Under the pieces are notes generated by a model. The model made no database searches. It saw nothing but the letters and a program-made list of their open reading frames with translations, and was not told where the DNA came from. From Periplaneta americana (lineage: Eukaryota; Arthropoda; Insecta; Blattodea; Blattidae): a stretch of DNA of 64,000 nt. The DNA lies in the NCBI RefSeq assembly GCF_040183065.1, contig NC_091120.1:72070708-72134707 (forward strand), written 5' to 3'. Both the position numbers and the translations under genes were made by a program. Shown piece after piece: positions 10,610 through 21,671 of this stretch (positions are counted from its first letter, which is position 1; each line of letters opens with the position of its first letter).

Positions 10610-13110
10610 TATGCGGATATATATGGATATAAGGGATCATATAATATATGAGAAAGGTCTTATATATGAAGTGACCTGCTCAAATGGTACAAAGGAATAC
10701 ATAAGCATGATAATGTCATTAAATTTGCTGTATGTTAAATTTTACACTAAAATGACGATACAATTAGTGTAATCACTTGGACTCTAGTCATAATCGACAC
10801 GTTCAAACTAATTTTAATATCTAAAAGGAATTTATAGACCGAATAAAATAAACTTGAGTCTATCGCTACTGGCTCAAGTATTGGAAGGTTATTTGGATAG
10901 GATGTTAGCTGTTATTTTTCTGGAGATTAATGGGAAATTTCACTTTGGAACAGCTCTGCCTTCGGCTCTCAGCGAGTGGCGCTTTCATGAGGCTATTAGA
11001 ACTTATACTACATATCGCGAAAGTAAACATGAAGACAATGATTACTTCCGCCAGAAAGGAGAGAAGATTTTTACTGGTAGCATATTACTCTGTGTTGAAT
11101 TAAGTTACATGATTTAGAAGCTGTTCTCACGTCCTTTTGAACGGTAGCCTGAGAAACGAATACGATATTGAGGGTCATCAATTTATAACTAGAGTTCTGC
11201 GTTTGGTTGCCTAAAGCCTCCAAACAATCCGCAACAATGTAGGGATGTATGGAGTATAGCTTGACGTCATCCAACGTTACTTAGTTCAGGTCTGCTGTTC
11301 AGTGAACATACGAAACAAAACAAAGCTAGGAGGTTGGAAATGAGTAATACAATAGAAGAATTTTGTAGCGAGAACGTTCATTGGAAAAAGTGTTCATTTG
11401 AAACACTTCAAATACTTACAGTCAATGACTGTAATTTGTAGACTCGTAAAGCAGGCACTCATAATGTGTTTTATTCTAAGTTTGTGCTGAAATATATTTT
11501 TTTCATTTGTTAATTTCAAACTTTAATTAGATCTAAAGTATCTAGATGCGTTTTACTTACTGTAAAAATCAGGGGTAGACAAATTCCGGGCGGCAGGTGA
11601 CCACGGAGACTAAAAACTGTATGTGGCGCCTGAATTGTTTATCGAGTTCAAAATGTTTTAAGACTTCGATTTCTTTCATGTTACTGCGACTAATACATAA
11701 CGTTAACAAAAGCGGCTGAAGGAAGAAATTCGAATGTGCTTTTTAAATTAATATTGTTACATTTGTTACGCATCTCAAAATATTGTCCAACATAGCTTCA
11801 GAACGTGTCTGAGAGCGTGTGTTTGCATTGCATAGATATCTAATATTGTTTAATATATTTCAGTAAATATACCTTTATCTTAGATCGGACAGTTCCCTCA
11901 TTGCATGTCTGGACGAAATGCGGTGGCTCCTGATTTCTTCTGTTTAGTTTCGTCTATCCCTAGTAAAAATTATGTTTTACTGCACATAAATTGCCTTTAA
12001 ATATAGATTTCGTTATTGTTATTAAATTTAAGTGCTACTTCTGTTGTTCACCGACTTACACACACACACACAGGTTCACAAATTAAGATATGTAGACACA
12101 CAGTACCTGTGCATGCGGGAATACTGTTGGTTCACTGAAACGTGAACTACTGACTTACAACTGGCTCTCCTTACGAAGCTATTATGATTGATGTACACCT
12201 AACTTGTATCCAAAGTAACCAAACGCAGGACTCTAGATACAACATAGTTTTTTGCCGATACCGAATGATAAAAATGCAAAATGACTGATTTATACGGAAC
12301 AAAACGAATAATAAAAAATAAAAGGCACTAGAATCCCACTGTCAAGGTTAACAGTTACTTCCACTGAAACTGATTTTGCTTTGATCTTAAGATTGAATAA
12401 CAATAAATGTTCGTAACAAAAATGTTGGACTTGAGTATGTTAAAGTAACGTGAATATTGATAGTAGTATAGTACTGTTGTACAGTTAATTTCATTAGTTA
12501 ATTTCAAATTTTAATTAGATCTAAAGTATCTAGATGTGTAATGTATTAGAATTAAACTCGGGACATTTTTAAAAACCACACACGCCACACCTTTACTTAA
12601 TTACCAGATTCATCAGCATCAATTTTGATTTCACAGTTACAATTGTTCTTCACTATGATTTTCTAGATTTTTTAATATTATGAGCGCAGTATTGCTCTTC
12701 GTACCCTTATTCTTCTTCGATCTTTTTTGTATTATAAATATATGGATTCTTTACTTTAAGATGACTTAGCTGTTTTACTTGTTTCTGTTTCATTTCCATA
12801 TCGGTTTCAGATCCGTGACACTTTAGTGTGTAGAATTTAAATTTTGTACATCGTGTTAGTATAAAGCGTCTTTTGAAGACATTGGATCTTCCAAGATTCT
12901 GAATAGGATATAGCAAAATCTAAAGAAACTTAGAGATATGAGGTATTTATTTCCAAAAAAAAAGTGTAAAAAGTAATTTTGATGTCCGAGATGAAGTTCT
13001 GAAACACTTACAGCATTGCAAGTCACATCCCGTTTCTATAGAGAACATAATGCTTATTATGACCATATGCACGCTTTACCTTGAACCAATGCAAGCTTCA
13101 GTCATTAGTA
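10610..13110. other. No gene seen; contains a 50-bp dispersed direct repeat
   Basis: 11501-11550 and 12489-12538 share TTAATTTCAAA, TTTAATTAGATCTAAAGTA and TCTAGATG in direct orientation, 1 kb apart. A short CA run lies at 12058-12072. The rest shows no supported feature. Confidence 0.55.
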
Positions 13111-13114
13111 TTAA

Positions 13115-13336
13115 CCCAGATAAGACTGACGTCCTATATATAGGACCCGGACGTTTTATTTTTTTAACATTGCTGTGTAAGATTTTCATAGTCGGCAATC
13201 ACGATACCATAATCCTTATGTGTTATAAATTGCCTCCAATTTTTTTTCTTATATTTAGTCTGTCATAGTCAATGTTATTATCATATTTGTGTGAAACTTC
13301 CGGTGTCCTATATGTAGGACGTCAGTCTTATCTGGG
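13115..13336. mobile_element. piggyBac-type MITE, TTAA target duplication (222 bp)
   Basis: TTAA at 13111-13114 and 13337-13340 flanks CCCAGATAAGACTGACGTCC and its perfect inverted copy. The sub-palindrome GTCCTATATATAGGAC lies just inside. Inverted similarity runs about 45 bp. TTAA plus CCC ends is the piggyBac pattern. No transposase. Confidence 0.75.
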
Positions 13337-13340
13337 TTAA

Positions 13341-14604
13341 TACTATCGTACCAAGGAACAACAGCCTGAAAGAGTTGTCAAACTTTAATACATTAGCTAT
13401 AATGCTTATATGAGAAATATTTACGATGGAGAGGAATGTGACATGCAGCGATGGCAGTATTGAGGGTTATAAGGCCTACAAGTTATTGTGTTTCACCAAT
13501 TAATGCAATAAGTAGGGATTCCAAGGTCTTTATATTTGTAATTAATACTTACATCTTTCACCACTAACATTAATGAATACAAAGCTGAGTTGAAAACAAG
13601 GAAATAAGTTACATTAATCAAAGTGTCCAACCGTGAGCAAGATGATGATAATGATGGCAATATTGGTGTTAGTGAGGGTAATAATGTTTGATTGGTTTCT
13701 AATCTCTGTTAAGCTAAGAAACTATAATGCATATAAACGGTTTCAAGTGACAGAATTCCATCAATGGCTAACTAGTACAGAATAATCACAATATCATTAA
13801 ATAATTAAATTATATAGGCGTAATGCGACAATAAATATCTTAGGCTTGATTATATTGCAAACTGAAATACATCTAAAATGATTAACTACTCTACTCTGAA
13901 TGAAAAGTAATAAACAGAATGAAAGAATGCTTCAATTGTGCGTGAAAATTTGTAGTTTTAATTAATTGTATCGCAATGTAAAAAATATGTCAAGCAATTC
14001 TGTTGTTAACGACTGAAAAAAACGCATGAAATTCTTATCTATACAAACTTATACAGTAGTTCGTAATTCCACCGTGTCCTGGAACTTAATATTTGAAAAT
14101 GATGATTTCTTATCAAGATGGGCGAGGATAATTTCCGAAAGAGAGGATTATTTTAAAACAATGGACAAAAAAGTTTTGCAAATGCAATTTATTCTAAGCA
14201 AGAATTGTACATTTTGAATAGTGCAGAAGATGATTTGGAATTTCCAACTGATTGTTAAGTACCTACTTCATTATATTATTTTAAATTATACATTTATTGA
14301 AGAAACGTGTAATCAATCTTGAGTTGCCTAAAATACGGCAACTAAATTAATATGAGTAACATAATATTTATCATGGTTGCTTGTTGCATGATATTTCCTT
14401 GCATATACGTTCATATTATCCCGTTTTGTCTTCAACACTGCTGAAGACATTTCGATGAGGTTCTCTTCCATTGAAATCTCTTTTTACTTATTTCCAACCT
14501 TTCTTATTTTCTTCTAAAGTCTACCCATCCGTCTTTTTGTTTCCGATGATTTTAATATGTTTTGTGGTTATCTCTCTTTATGGCGACATTTTATTGTCGT
14601 CGTC
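13341..14604. other. No gene seen
   Basis: AT-rich sequence. A short frame near 14090-14160 (SRWARIISEREDYF) faintly resembles mariner C-termini but is not supportable. Confidence 0.45.
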
Positions 14605-15337
14605 GTCTCATCATCATCATCATCAATACGATTTAGGTCCATTGGCCTGTTTCGTCTCCACAGCAATATTAAAATTAGTCTTTCCAGCGTTTTCTAGGGC
14701 GTCCGATTCGTCTTGTCCCTTGGGGTTTATAATGGTGTAGTCGGTATGGAATGCGGGTTGGTTCCATCCTAGATATATGTTCATGCCATTTATTCCTATA
14801 TTCTGTGATCGTTTCTATAATATTTGGCATATTTAGTTCCTGTCGTATGTCTTCATTTCGCTCGTGATCCAATAAGCTATATCCTGCTATTGGCCTTAGC
14901 AGTCTCATTTCAGCTGCTTCTACTCTCTTCATTTGTTGAGTTGTCATACACCAGGTTTCCGATCCATAGGTTAATGTTGGAATTGCCATTGTTTTGTAAA
15001 ATTTTAAAATTGTATCGGTCCTAACTTTCTTCTTTAGTGTTCTTTTTATCGTGCCAATTAACTGCTGGAATTTAGAGAGCTTCCTATCTTTGTTGTTAAT
15101 TAATTGTTCATATGATATCATGCAACCTAGGTAATTAAAACAGTTCACTTGCTCTATGATTTCATTATTAATAATTATTTTTGTTCTTAATGGCGTTGTT
15201 CCCTTAAAACCCATCACTTTAGTCTTTTTAGTAGATATTTGAAGATCGTATTCTTTTCCGATGCAGTTCAATTTAAACAAAGCTTGTTGGAGGTCATCTT
15301 CTGTGGTTGTCGTAATATAACAAACTATATAGGTCAC
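14605..15337 (-). pseudogene. 5'-truncated non-LTR retrotransposon: reverse transcriptase thumb/C-terminal region
   Basis: An open frame of 220 codons on the minus strand begins just after the position where the catalytic YADD motif would be (IVCYITTTTEDDLQQALFKL). It runs through KTKVMGF, NCFNYLGC, TYGSETWCMT, MRLLRPIAGYSL and GRPRKRW. The 3' end runs into a TGATGA tail at 14604-14627. The same family left a decayed tail at 52400-52752. Because the catalytic motif is missing it cannot be active. Dead-on-arrival 5' truncation is usual for this class. Confidence 0.85.
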
Positions 15338-15540
15338 TGCTTACATAACAAGGCACACGGCCTTCGAAATTACGATTTTACTATGATTCTGAAGGCCGTG
15401 ATGACTTAATTTGGGAATTAAATTAATTGGAAATTAAATTAATTGACTATTTTAAAAATTAGTTTGGTGAAATGCAAACGAGATAAACACGATTTAACTT
15501 CCGTATTTAATTACTATAATGCACCGAAGTACATATGGAG

Positions 15541-15652
15541 TTTCAGTGCAGTAATTCTGCGTTTGCATATAGTGAAGAATAGGCAGAACGTTAGCCTGAA
15601 TTTTTCTCTGTTCTACCGATTCTTCACCGTTCGCAGAATTACTGCACTGATA
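15541..15652. repeat. Hairpin repeat with sister fragment at 507-556
   Basis: TCAGTGCAGTAATTCTGCG and GTGAAGAAT..GCAGAAC on the left are inverted as GTTCTACCGATTCTTCAC and CGCAGAATTACTGCACTGA on the right. The right-arm text GAATTTTTCT..GTTCTACCGATTC also occurs directly after the tRNA-like unit at 15885-15955. Confidence 0.7.
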
Positions 15653-15884
15653 ATCATAGTAATATGATACAGCGTAAATAATCACTGTGATTCGAGACGG
15701 CGTCACATTCCGTCGGACCCTGCCATTCAGTCACTCGTAATGAGTGCATCTCTGACTTGTGGTTGGACTTTGTGTCTACTGTCACATATACCGTAACACG
15801 GTACACGAGGGCAGGCAAACAAAGGGGAACCCAGTAGATAGAACTTAAAAATGAAAGGGATTCAATCCGACATCGGAACTTGAA

Positions 15885-15955
15885 TCCGGTGTGGCTTAGT
15901 CGATAAAGTGCCAGCACGTAAAGCTGGAAACCCGGGTTCGAGTCCCGGTGCCGGA
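15885..15955 (+). tRNA. tRNA-like unit (copy 2), probably SINE/repeat derived
   Basis: Cloverleaf: acceptor TCCGGTG/TGCCGGA (two wobble pairs), perfect anticodon stem CCAGC/GCTGG with loop ACGTAAA (anticodon GTA, C at 33), and perfect T arm CCGGG/CCCGG around TTCGAGT. AATTTTTC follows. A leader related to those of the 5570 and 58184 copies precedes it (GGATTCAATCC, TTGAATCCGGTG). Confidence 0.5.
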
Positions 15956-16181
15956 CAGAATTTTTCTTCGTTCTACCGATTCCTCTTACGTATTTAAGCT
16001 AAATTACAATTTAGTTAATTGTGGATTAGTAACATGTTGGTGAAATCGGCGCTTAGAGCAATGAAATAACAGAGAAAAAATTAACTTAAAATTAAGTCGA
16101 ACTATAAATAAGAAGGAAAAGATAATTATGATATTTGGTTATTATGCTTATAATGATGGTGCTGATGTTAGTGGTGATTAT

Positions 16182-16215
<34 letters not shown>

Positions 16216-17278
16216 AATGGGATTAAGGTAATTTAGATGTTACGTCTAAATGACTCCATATTAAGATGTACAGTACGTGAATGGTAGTGTGTTTATACGA
16301 CTGAAGATTCTTGAAACAGTATTTGCAACAAGTAGCAAGTATCATATCACCACTCTCAGAAGTTTCCCCTCTCTTTCTATAATATTTACAATTATCCTTT
16401 ATTCTATCTGGGCACTGGATTACTTATGCATATAGTACATATTATATCTCCACTGGGCGAAAGTCAATGTGGAGTCTGCACCAATTTTACATCACGGGTA
16501 CTCCTCTTCTAGGTGTCAACTGAAATTAGAATTTATATATATTTTCTATGTCTCTCACACAGTGTGTTTGAGATTTACCATAATCATTAACTGAGATCTT
16601 GTTTAAATACCAAAGAATGGAATGTAATGCAAAGGGTAGCTACATTTTTAGAACACAACGTTAAGTAAATTATGTGCATCCAGTCACAAGAAGGAGGTAT
16701 ACTGATACTTTTTAAATGGTTAATAATACTACAGAAAAGACTGAACCCTGGCTTTGTTGATAGCTTCAAAGAACTGTTCCTTTAAAGATACATTAGCTAA
16801 TTTCGTAAATTAACTTTCCGTGTTGTAGCAATTCTTGATAGATATTTGACAAATTCTGTATTTTAACTACAAGTTACTCAGGAACGACTGAATACAATAC
16901 TGAAAGGTATGGAAATCAGCTATCTCGATTTACTCTAAAGATTGTTCGACCAATTGCCTAAAAGGACAAAGAAAAATACAGAAAAACTCACAGGGGCGAA
17001 GGGTTTTTTAAAGTGTTTAAAAACCTTGAAATGATTTCCTTTAGAAGGGAAGTAAGCTAGGAAGCTGATGTTAAGATTTACAGCACGTAAAAAAACTTGT
17101 CTACTAACAAAGAAAAAAATATTAGTGTAGAAGACGATTAACGTTATTACCTTCTGCCATTTCCTTGACCAAGTGTCTTGTTTCGTTCGGTCAAAAATCC
17201 CTGAAGGTCTATCAGATAGTCCTTCTCTCTGATGCTCGGGTCACATCCTGGCATTGTTACGAAGGTTCTGACGTATTA
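15956..17278. other. No gene seen; GAT microsatellite at 16183-16214
   Basis: About ten GATGAT units near 16183-16214; otherwise no supported feature. Confidence 0.55.
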
Positions 17279-17280
17279 TA

Positions 17281-17516
17281 CAGTGCGATCAAGAAGTCTC
17301 TCCGCAGTGCTTGTGTAGCCGAGAATTCACTAGGGAGAGAATTCTAGTGTATTTGGTAGAGAATTCAAGTTGCAGCACTGGCCGCTAAGCATATGATGGA
17401 CTGGGGGTGTGAGATTGTCAAACCGGAATGAATGGGGGAGTGCCAACTTTCTACAGAGTTGTATTGCAGGGTTACTAGAACCAACAGAGCTGCGGAGGGA
17501 CTTTTCGATCACACTG
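17281..17516. mobile_element. mariner-type MITE, 236 bp (copy 1)
   Basis: CAGTGCGATCAAGAAGTCTC at the left and, inverted, CAGTGTGATCGAAAAGTCCC at the right, with TA on both sides (17279-17280, 17517-17518). Copy 2 at 35984-36219 is the same length. CAGT ends and TA duplication fit Tc1/mariner. Confidence 0.8.
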
Positions 17517-17865
17517 TACAATATAATTGAAACATTTTAGAGAAGCAGAACTCGATGTAGCTATATGTCAGGCTGCCAAGGAGTACATATAGTTACAACT
17601 TACCTCGAATCTAGTCTAAATACAAGTATTGTTTCCGAGAGAATAAAGATGTACTCAAACTTCAGCAAAAGGAAATTGAACAATTGCACGTCCACTATTT
17701 ATAAGAAACAGAGCTGGGAAATATTTCAAGTAAGCCATGAGATGGTTTATTTACTTGTGGGGCCAACTCTCTAGAAAACTTGTATGTTTATTTTCACTGT
17801 ATTTCAATCCACCGATGTTATGTCAATTTTTAATGTGAACCATGGATCTTCTTGTCCCGTGCCGT

Positions 17866-18180
17866 ATCGTCGTTGTATAAGGCATCATGCCTAGAAGTCA
17901 CGACACGGAATGCACGCTGGTTTGAGTAGCTCACGAAGAAGGAATTTTCTCATGAAATTTAGGTCAGTGTATGGTACCGGTGCCCAACCAGCATCGTGAT
18001 GAATTTGAGGAGCTACCATAAGTAGCGAATCCGGTTAAGGAAACCTGCTATAACGGCTGGGTGGATCATCGTGTCAACAACACGATTGAATGATCATTCA
18101 TCTTTGCGAGACAAGCGGAAGTGAGGCCAGTAGCCAGCTGGTATACCTTGGCTCTTCATGGGCTGTCGCACCACCGTTAA
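17866..18180 (+). repeat. Dispersed repeat (intact copy)
   Basis: It aligns throughout with 24975-25535 minus that copy's internal insertion. Shared blocks include AGCATCATG, TTTTCT.ATG.AATTT, GTATGG, ATCGTGATGAATTTG, GCTATAACGGCTGG, GTGAGGCCAG and TTGGCTCTTC. Probably a SINE-like or non-autonomous element. It supplies the empty site for the insertion at 24988-25231. Confidence 0.75.
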
Positions 18181-19024
18181 TTTAATTTTAATAAATCTTG
18201 TTAGTTTATATAGTTTAGTTTAACAGCTGACTGCATAATACAATTAAAGCCTTCAATCTACCGAGATCTCAGCTTGTCCGTCCTTGCTTCAATTCTGTAC
18301 TGTATATTGTTCTCTTGTTAATATAAGGATTCCTAACCAATTTTACTTATATATCAGTATTCCTCCATTAAAAATATAGACTACTCTATGTGCCTTCCTA
18401 TGTCACGTGTTTAATATCAGTAAGGCCAACTGTTAACGTTTGGAGTTCGAAATGTCTGTCATATGGGAATTATTCAACTGTTCACTTAAGACTTTTGGTC
18501 GAGTGCACCAATCTCGGTTAGAATGTGTGGTTAGATAGATACCCATGGTTAACTAATAAGAATATTAACCGATGCACCATCAACTTCGCTTGGTTACGAA
18601 ACCGCGGTTAGTTGCCGCGTGTTTATTTCGCCATTATTCTGCTCCAGAGCAATTCTTCATATTATTCAAGAGACAGTGACCAGTTAATTTCTGGAAGCGG
18701 GATTATAAAATATTGTATAAATAGTTGTAATTTGTATTTATTCGTGTGCATATAAACGTAGGTCTCTTTTCTATCTATAATTCTTTTAAATAAATAGTTA
18801 TAGAAAGGAAAGACATGAAAAGAGAGAAAGCACCAAATAACAACGCATACGGAAGTTAATTTTTCCTCTATCTTCTTCAGAAATTCTATAGAGATAATAG
18901 AAAATAAACATAGGAATTCCGTGACAATGAAACAAAAAGAAGATTGCTGGAAAAAAACGTCGCTTGAATTTTTCGGTGAGCCGAGTAACTTCGCGTAATT
19001 AATAGACTAGTTAATGACGATAAG

Positions 19025-19140
19025 AGTATCGTAATATTTCATATTACTCGTACATTACGAGATTGGAAAATTATCAAACGAGGCCGCAAGGCGAGTTTGA
19101 TAACCAGTCGAGTATTGTAATATGAAATTACGATAAGTAC
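19025..19140. repeat. Nested cruciform-like inverted repeats
   Basis: Outer arms TATCGTAATATTTCATATTA and TAATATGAAATTACGATA surround an inner hairpin TATCAAACGAG ... CGAGTTTGATA with a GGCCGCAAGG loop. It is followed at once by CTTTTATC..GATAAAAG. Confidence 0.75.
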
Positions 19141-19562
19141 TATATCGTACAACTTTTATCCACTTTGATAAAAGAAAAGAACTTTTTAAAATGTAATTGT
19201 ATTATTTTTATTAGTTTTGAACATGTATTTTGTGGAGAGGCGAATGTATTATTATTATTAGTTTCTTCCTGTGAGAAGCGATTCGTTTATGTTTGTGTCA
19301 TTAGTTTTGAACAAGATAGGTTTTTGTTTATAACTGATGAACATCAGTACTAGGAGAAATTAATGAACATTGTTAAAATGAGTTCAGACGAGGATTCAGA
19401 TATTAAAAATGTTACTAAAATAATGGGAAAAGTACCAATATTTCGACTATTCAATCTTATGTAGCATAGTCAACTGTAGGAATTAATATAACAAAGTGAG
19501 AACATACTGTTGTTAATGCTTATAAAAATAAAATCAATTCCACTTTATTTAATTTAATGTGA

Positions 19563-19632
19563 GATTCACATTACGCAACCAATTAGGTAATAGCAGTATA
19601 ATTACCGACCTAGTTGCGTAATGAATGTGTTT
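19563..19632. repeat. Short foldback hairpin
   Basis: CACATTACGCAAC..AATTAGGTAAT is inverted as ATTACCGACCTAGTTGCGTAATGAATGTG. Confidence 0.7.
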
Positions 19633-20481
19633 ATAACATTTTTGTTAGTGATGTTAAGTCAACGTTACACAACATAATCAAAGTGAATAAAAATACGTAC
19701 AGTTTTCTCTTTTGCTTTGTACGTGATGTAACAACATTTTTGTCTCCCATTATTTGTATCTACTTATTCTTCAGGTGTTAAGTACAGAAAAAACCTACAA
19801 TCATTTGAAAACAGACTATTAATGTTTAAAGAAGAAGTGTACGGAAAGTTGCCAAACCGTAGTTCAAAAGTAGCTAGATTCCTTATTATCAATCGATAAA
19901 GTTTAATTTTTGTTGCTAAAGGATCCTGAAAAAATCGCTAAATCTCTATTTAAGCAATAGAAAAGTTAAAATAAATTGTCTCCCAAAAACAACAGTCTCT
20001 AAATTTGCAACGCTGACTATAAGCATAGGCGTAAGTTAAAGTTTGTGTCAACATAAACTCAAATATTATTTGTCCACATTTTTCATCACGTAATTCATTT
20101 AAATCAAATCTAGGCTTCGCCAAGGATCGTTTTTCTGTCACCATTGTTAATTAATGTCATATCCTCTAATAAAGCACCCTCCATGCCTCCAAATGCTATG
20201 CTCTGACGAAATTATTATTATTTTTTCTCTTTAACGTACCCAATCACTCATAAGTGGGCAAAAACTCTCTCATATTACATACCGTTATTGTAGTCATCGT
20301 ATTCTATTACGTGGCATTAGAGTATACCGTATCAAGAAACACGTTAGTGCTAAATCTCTCTGTCATCATACTCCCTTGGATTCACTGCCACGGTTAGCTA
20401 CTTAACCGCTCGCACTCGACCAGCTAGTAAATTCTCATGGTTAGCGTGGTTTAACTGGTAACCGAGCTTAGTGCCACAGTG

Positions 20482-21295
20482 AAAGAATATAAGGCGTGGT
20501 TACTAAACTTAAACGTTCCTAACCTAGATTGGTGGACTCGGCCATTTGTCTTACACCAGGTATATTATCTAACAAAAATTAAACTGCAGCGTAAAATCAA
20601 TAGAATGTTCATGAAAATTAAAAAAAAAACTTTTATATCGAATACTGTTCGTGCATGTAATTAAATTTAATCTTCCCACCTCACTTTCTGTTGTTTGTGT
20701 TGGATGATTTGAAATATTATGTTGAAGCTTTGAGAGCGTGCTGAGAGTTTAAAGTGGGACAACTTACGAAAAGAAATCCACTTCCTCCGGATTCAACTTG
20801 TCATTTTGAACTGTATGCATATTAACTCCAAAGTTTCTTAGCAATAATCACGGAGTGATGAATTTATTATAGTTTCCGTGATGTTGATTGTTATTTACGC
20901 ATTCAGCACCTCGTAACATCAATATCTGAGCCCGGAAAGTAGTGTAAATATGGAATTACCGCAGAAACGCATAGCCCAATTTAAAAGTTGGAGCCCTATG
21001 CACGCTCCTAAAGTTTTGACAACACCTTTGAATCACTTTGTATAATAGTTTAACTGGATTGTAAGCGGACAAGTAATAGTCAAAGCAAGTAATTTGATGA
21101 AACGTTAAGGTAAAACTTTATGGAAGCTTTAAATTAGAGAAAAGTTTTCCTGCACATAATGTGATGTAATTGTTTATGTTTAAGCGAATGAATGTATTTT
21201 GACATTACGAATATGTTGATCTTTATCCAACTATTACACTTTAATAAATCTATAAAAGTTTAAACTCTTGAGAACGAAGTTGATGTATAACGAAA
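20482..21295. other. No gene seen
   Basis: AT-rich sequence without supported features. Confidence 0.5.
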
Positions 21296-21671
21296 GCCAC
21301 CGTTTTTGGCGCAAGAAATAAGTACTGGGAACGTTAAGAGCGAGTATCTTACCTTTTCCTCAGTCTGTGAGCGAGAAAGTCGACAATTGTGATTGGCAGA
21401 TTGCTGAGGTGACTTCTGTTTAGGAGGTGGTACCACTCTCAGCCGAAGTGGCAACAGATGCCACTGACTAGGCAAAGTACTCAAGGACGCTCTAGAAACG
21501 CAAAGTGCGAGTATCTTACCTTTGCCGCAGTCAGTGGGCAATAAGACTAACAGTTGTGATTGGCAGATTGATGACGTGACGTGTCTTTGGGTGGTACCAT
21601 TCTCAGCTGGATTGGCAACAAGTGTTCACTGACTGGTCTTGTACTCAAGGAAACCCGCCAAAAACGCTGGC
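21296..21671. mobile_element. MITE with internally duplicated body (copy 1)
   Basis: Ends GCCACCGTTTTTGGCG and, inverted, GCCAGCGTTTTTGGCG. The interior contains the same block twice (GCGAGTATCTTACCTTT, CAGTC.GTG, TTGTGATTGGCAGATTG, GTGGTACCA.TCTCAGC, TACTCAAGGA). A single-body copy, interrupted by another element, is at 38614-38999. Confidence 0.75.

Larger units (their letters stand above)
18500..20481. mobile_element. Possible 2-kb terminal-inverted-repeat element (weak)
   Basis: GTGCACCAATCTCGGTTA near 18502 resembles the inverted right end GTGGCACTAAGCTCGGTTA near 20476. Both ends contain extra GGTTA/TAACC motifs. No transposase is readable and no target duplication was found. The interval also holds the hairpins at 19025-19140 and 19563-19632. 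Confidence 0.3.

Noticed and set aside
10854-11117. 87-codon + frame
   Set aside because: Length is within chance for this window, with no family resemblance and AT-rich codons like its surroundings.
14026-14217. Frame with SRWARIISEREDYFK, like a mariner C-terminus
   Set aside because: Only about 15 residues match and no other transposase block is nearby.
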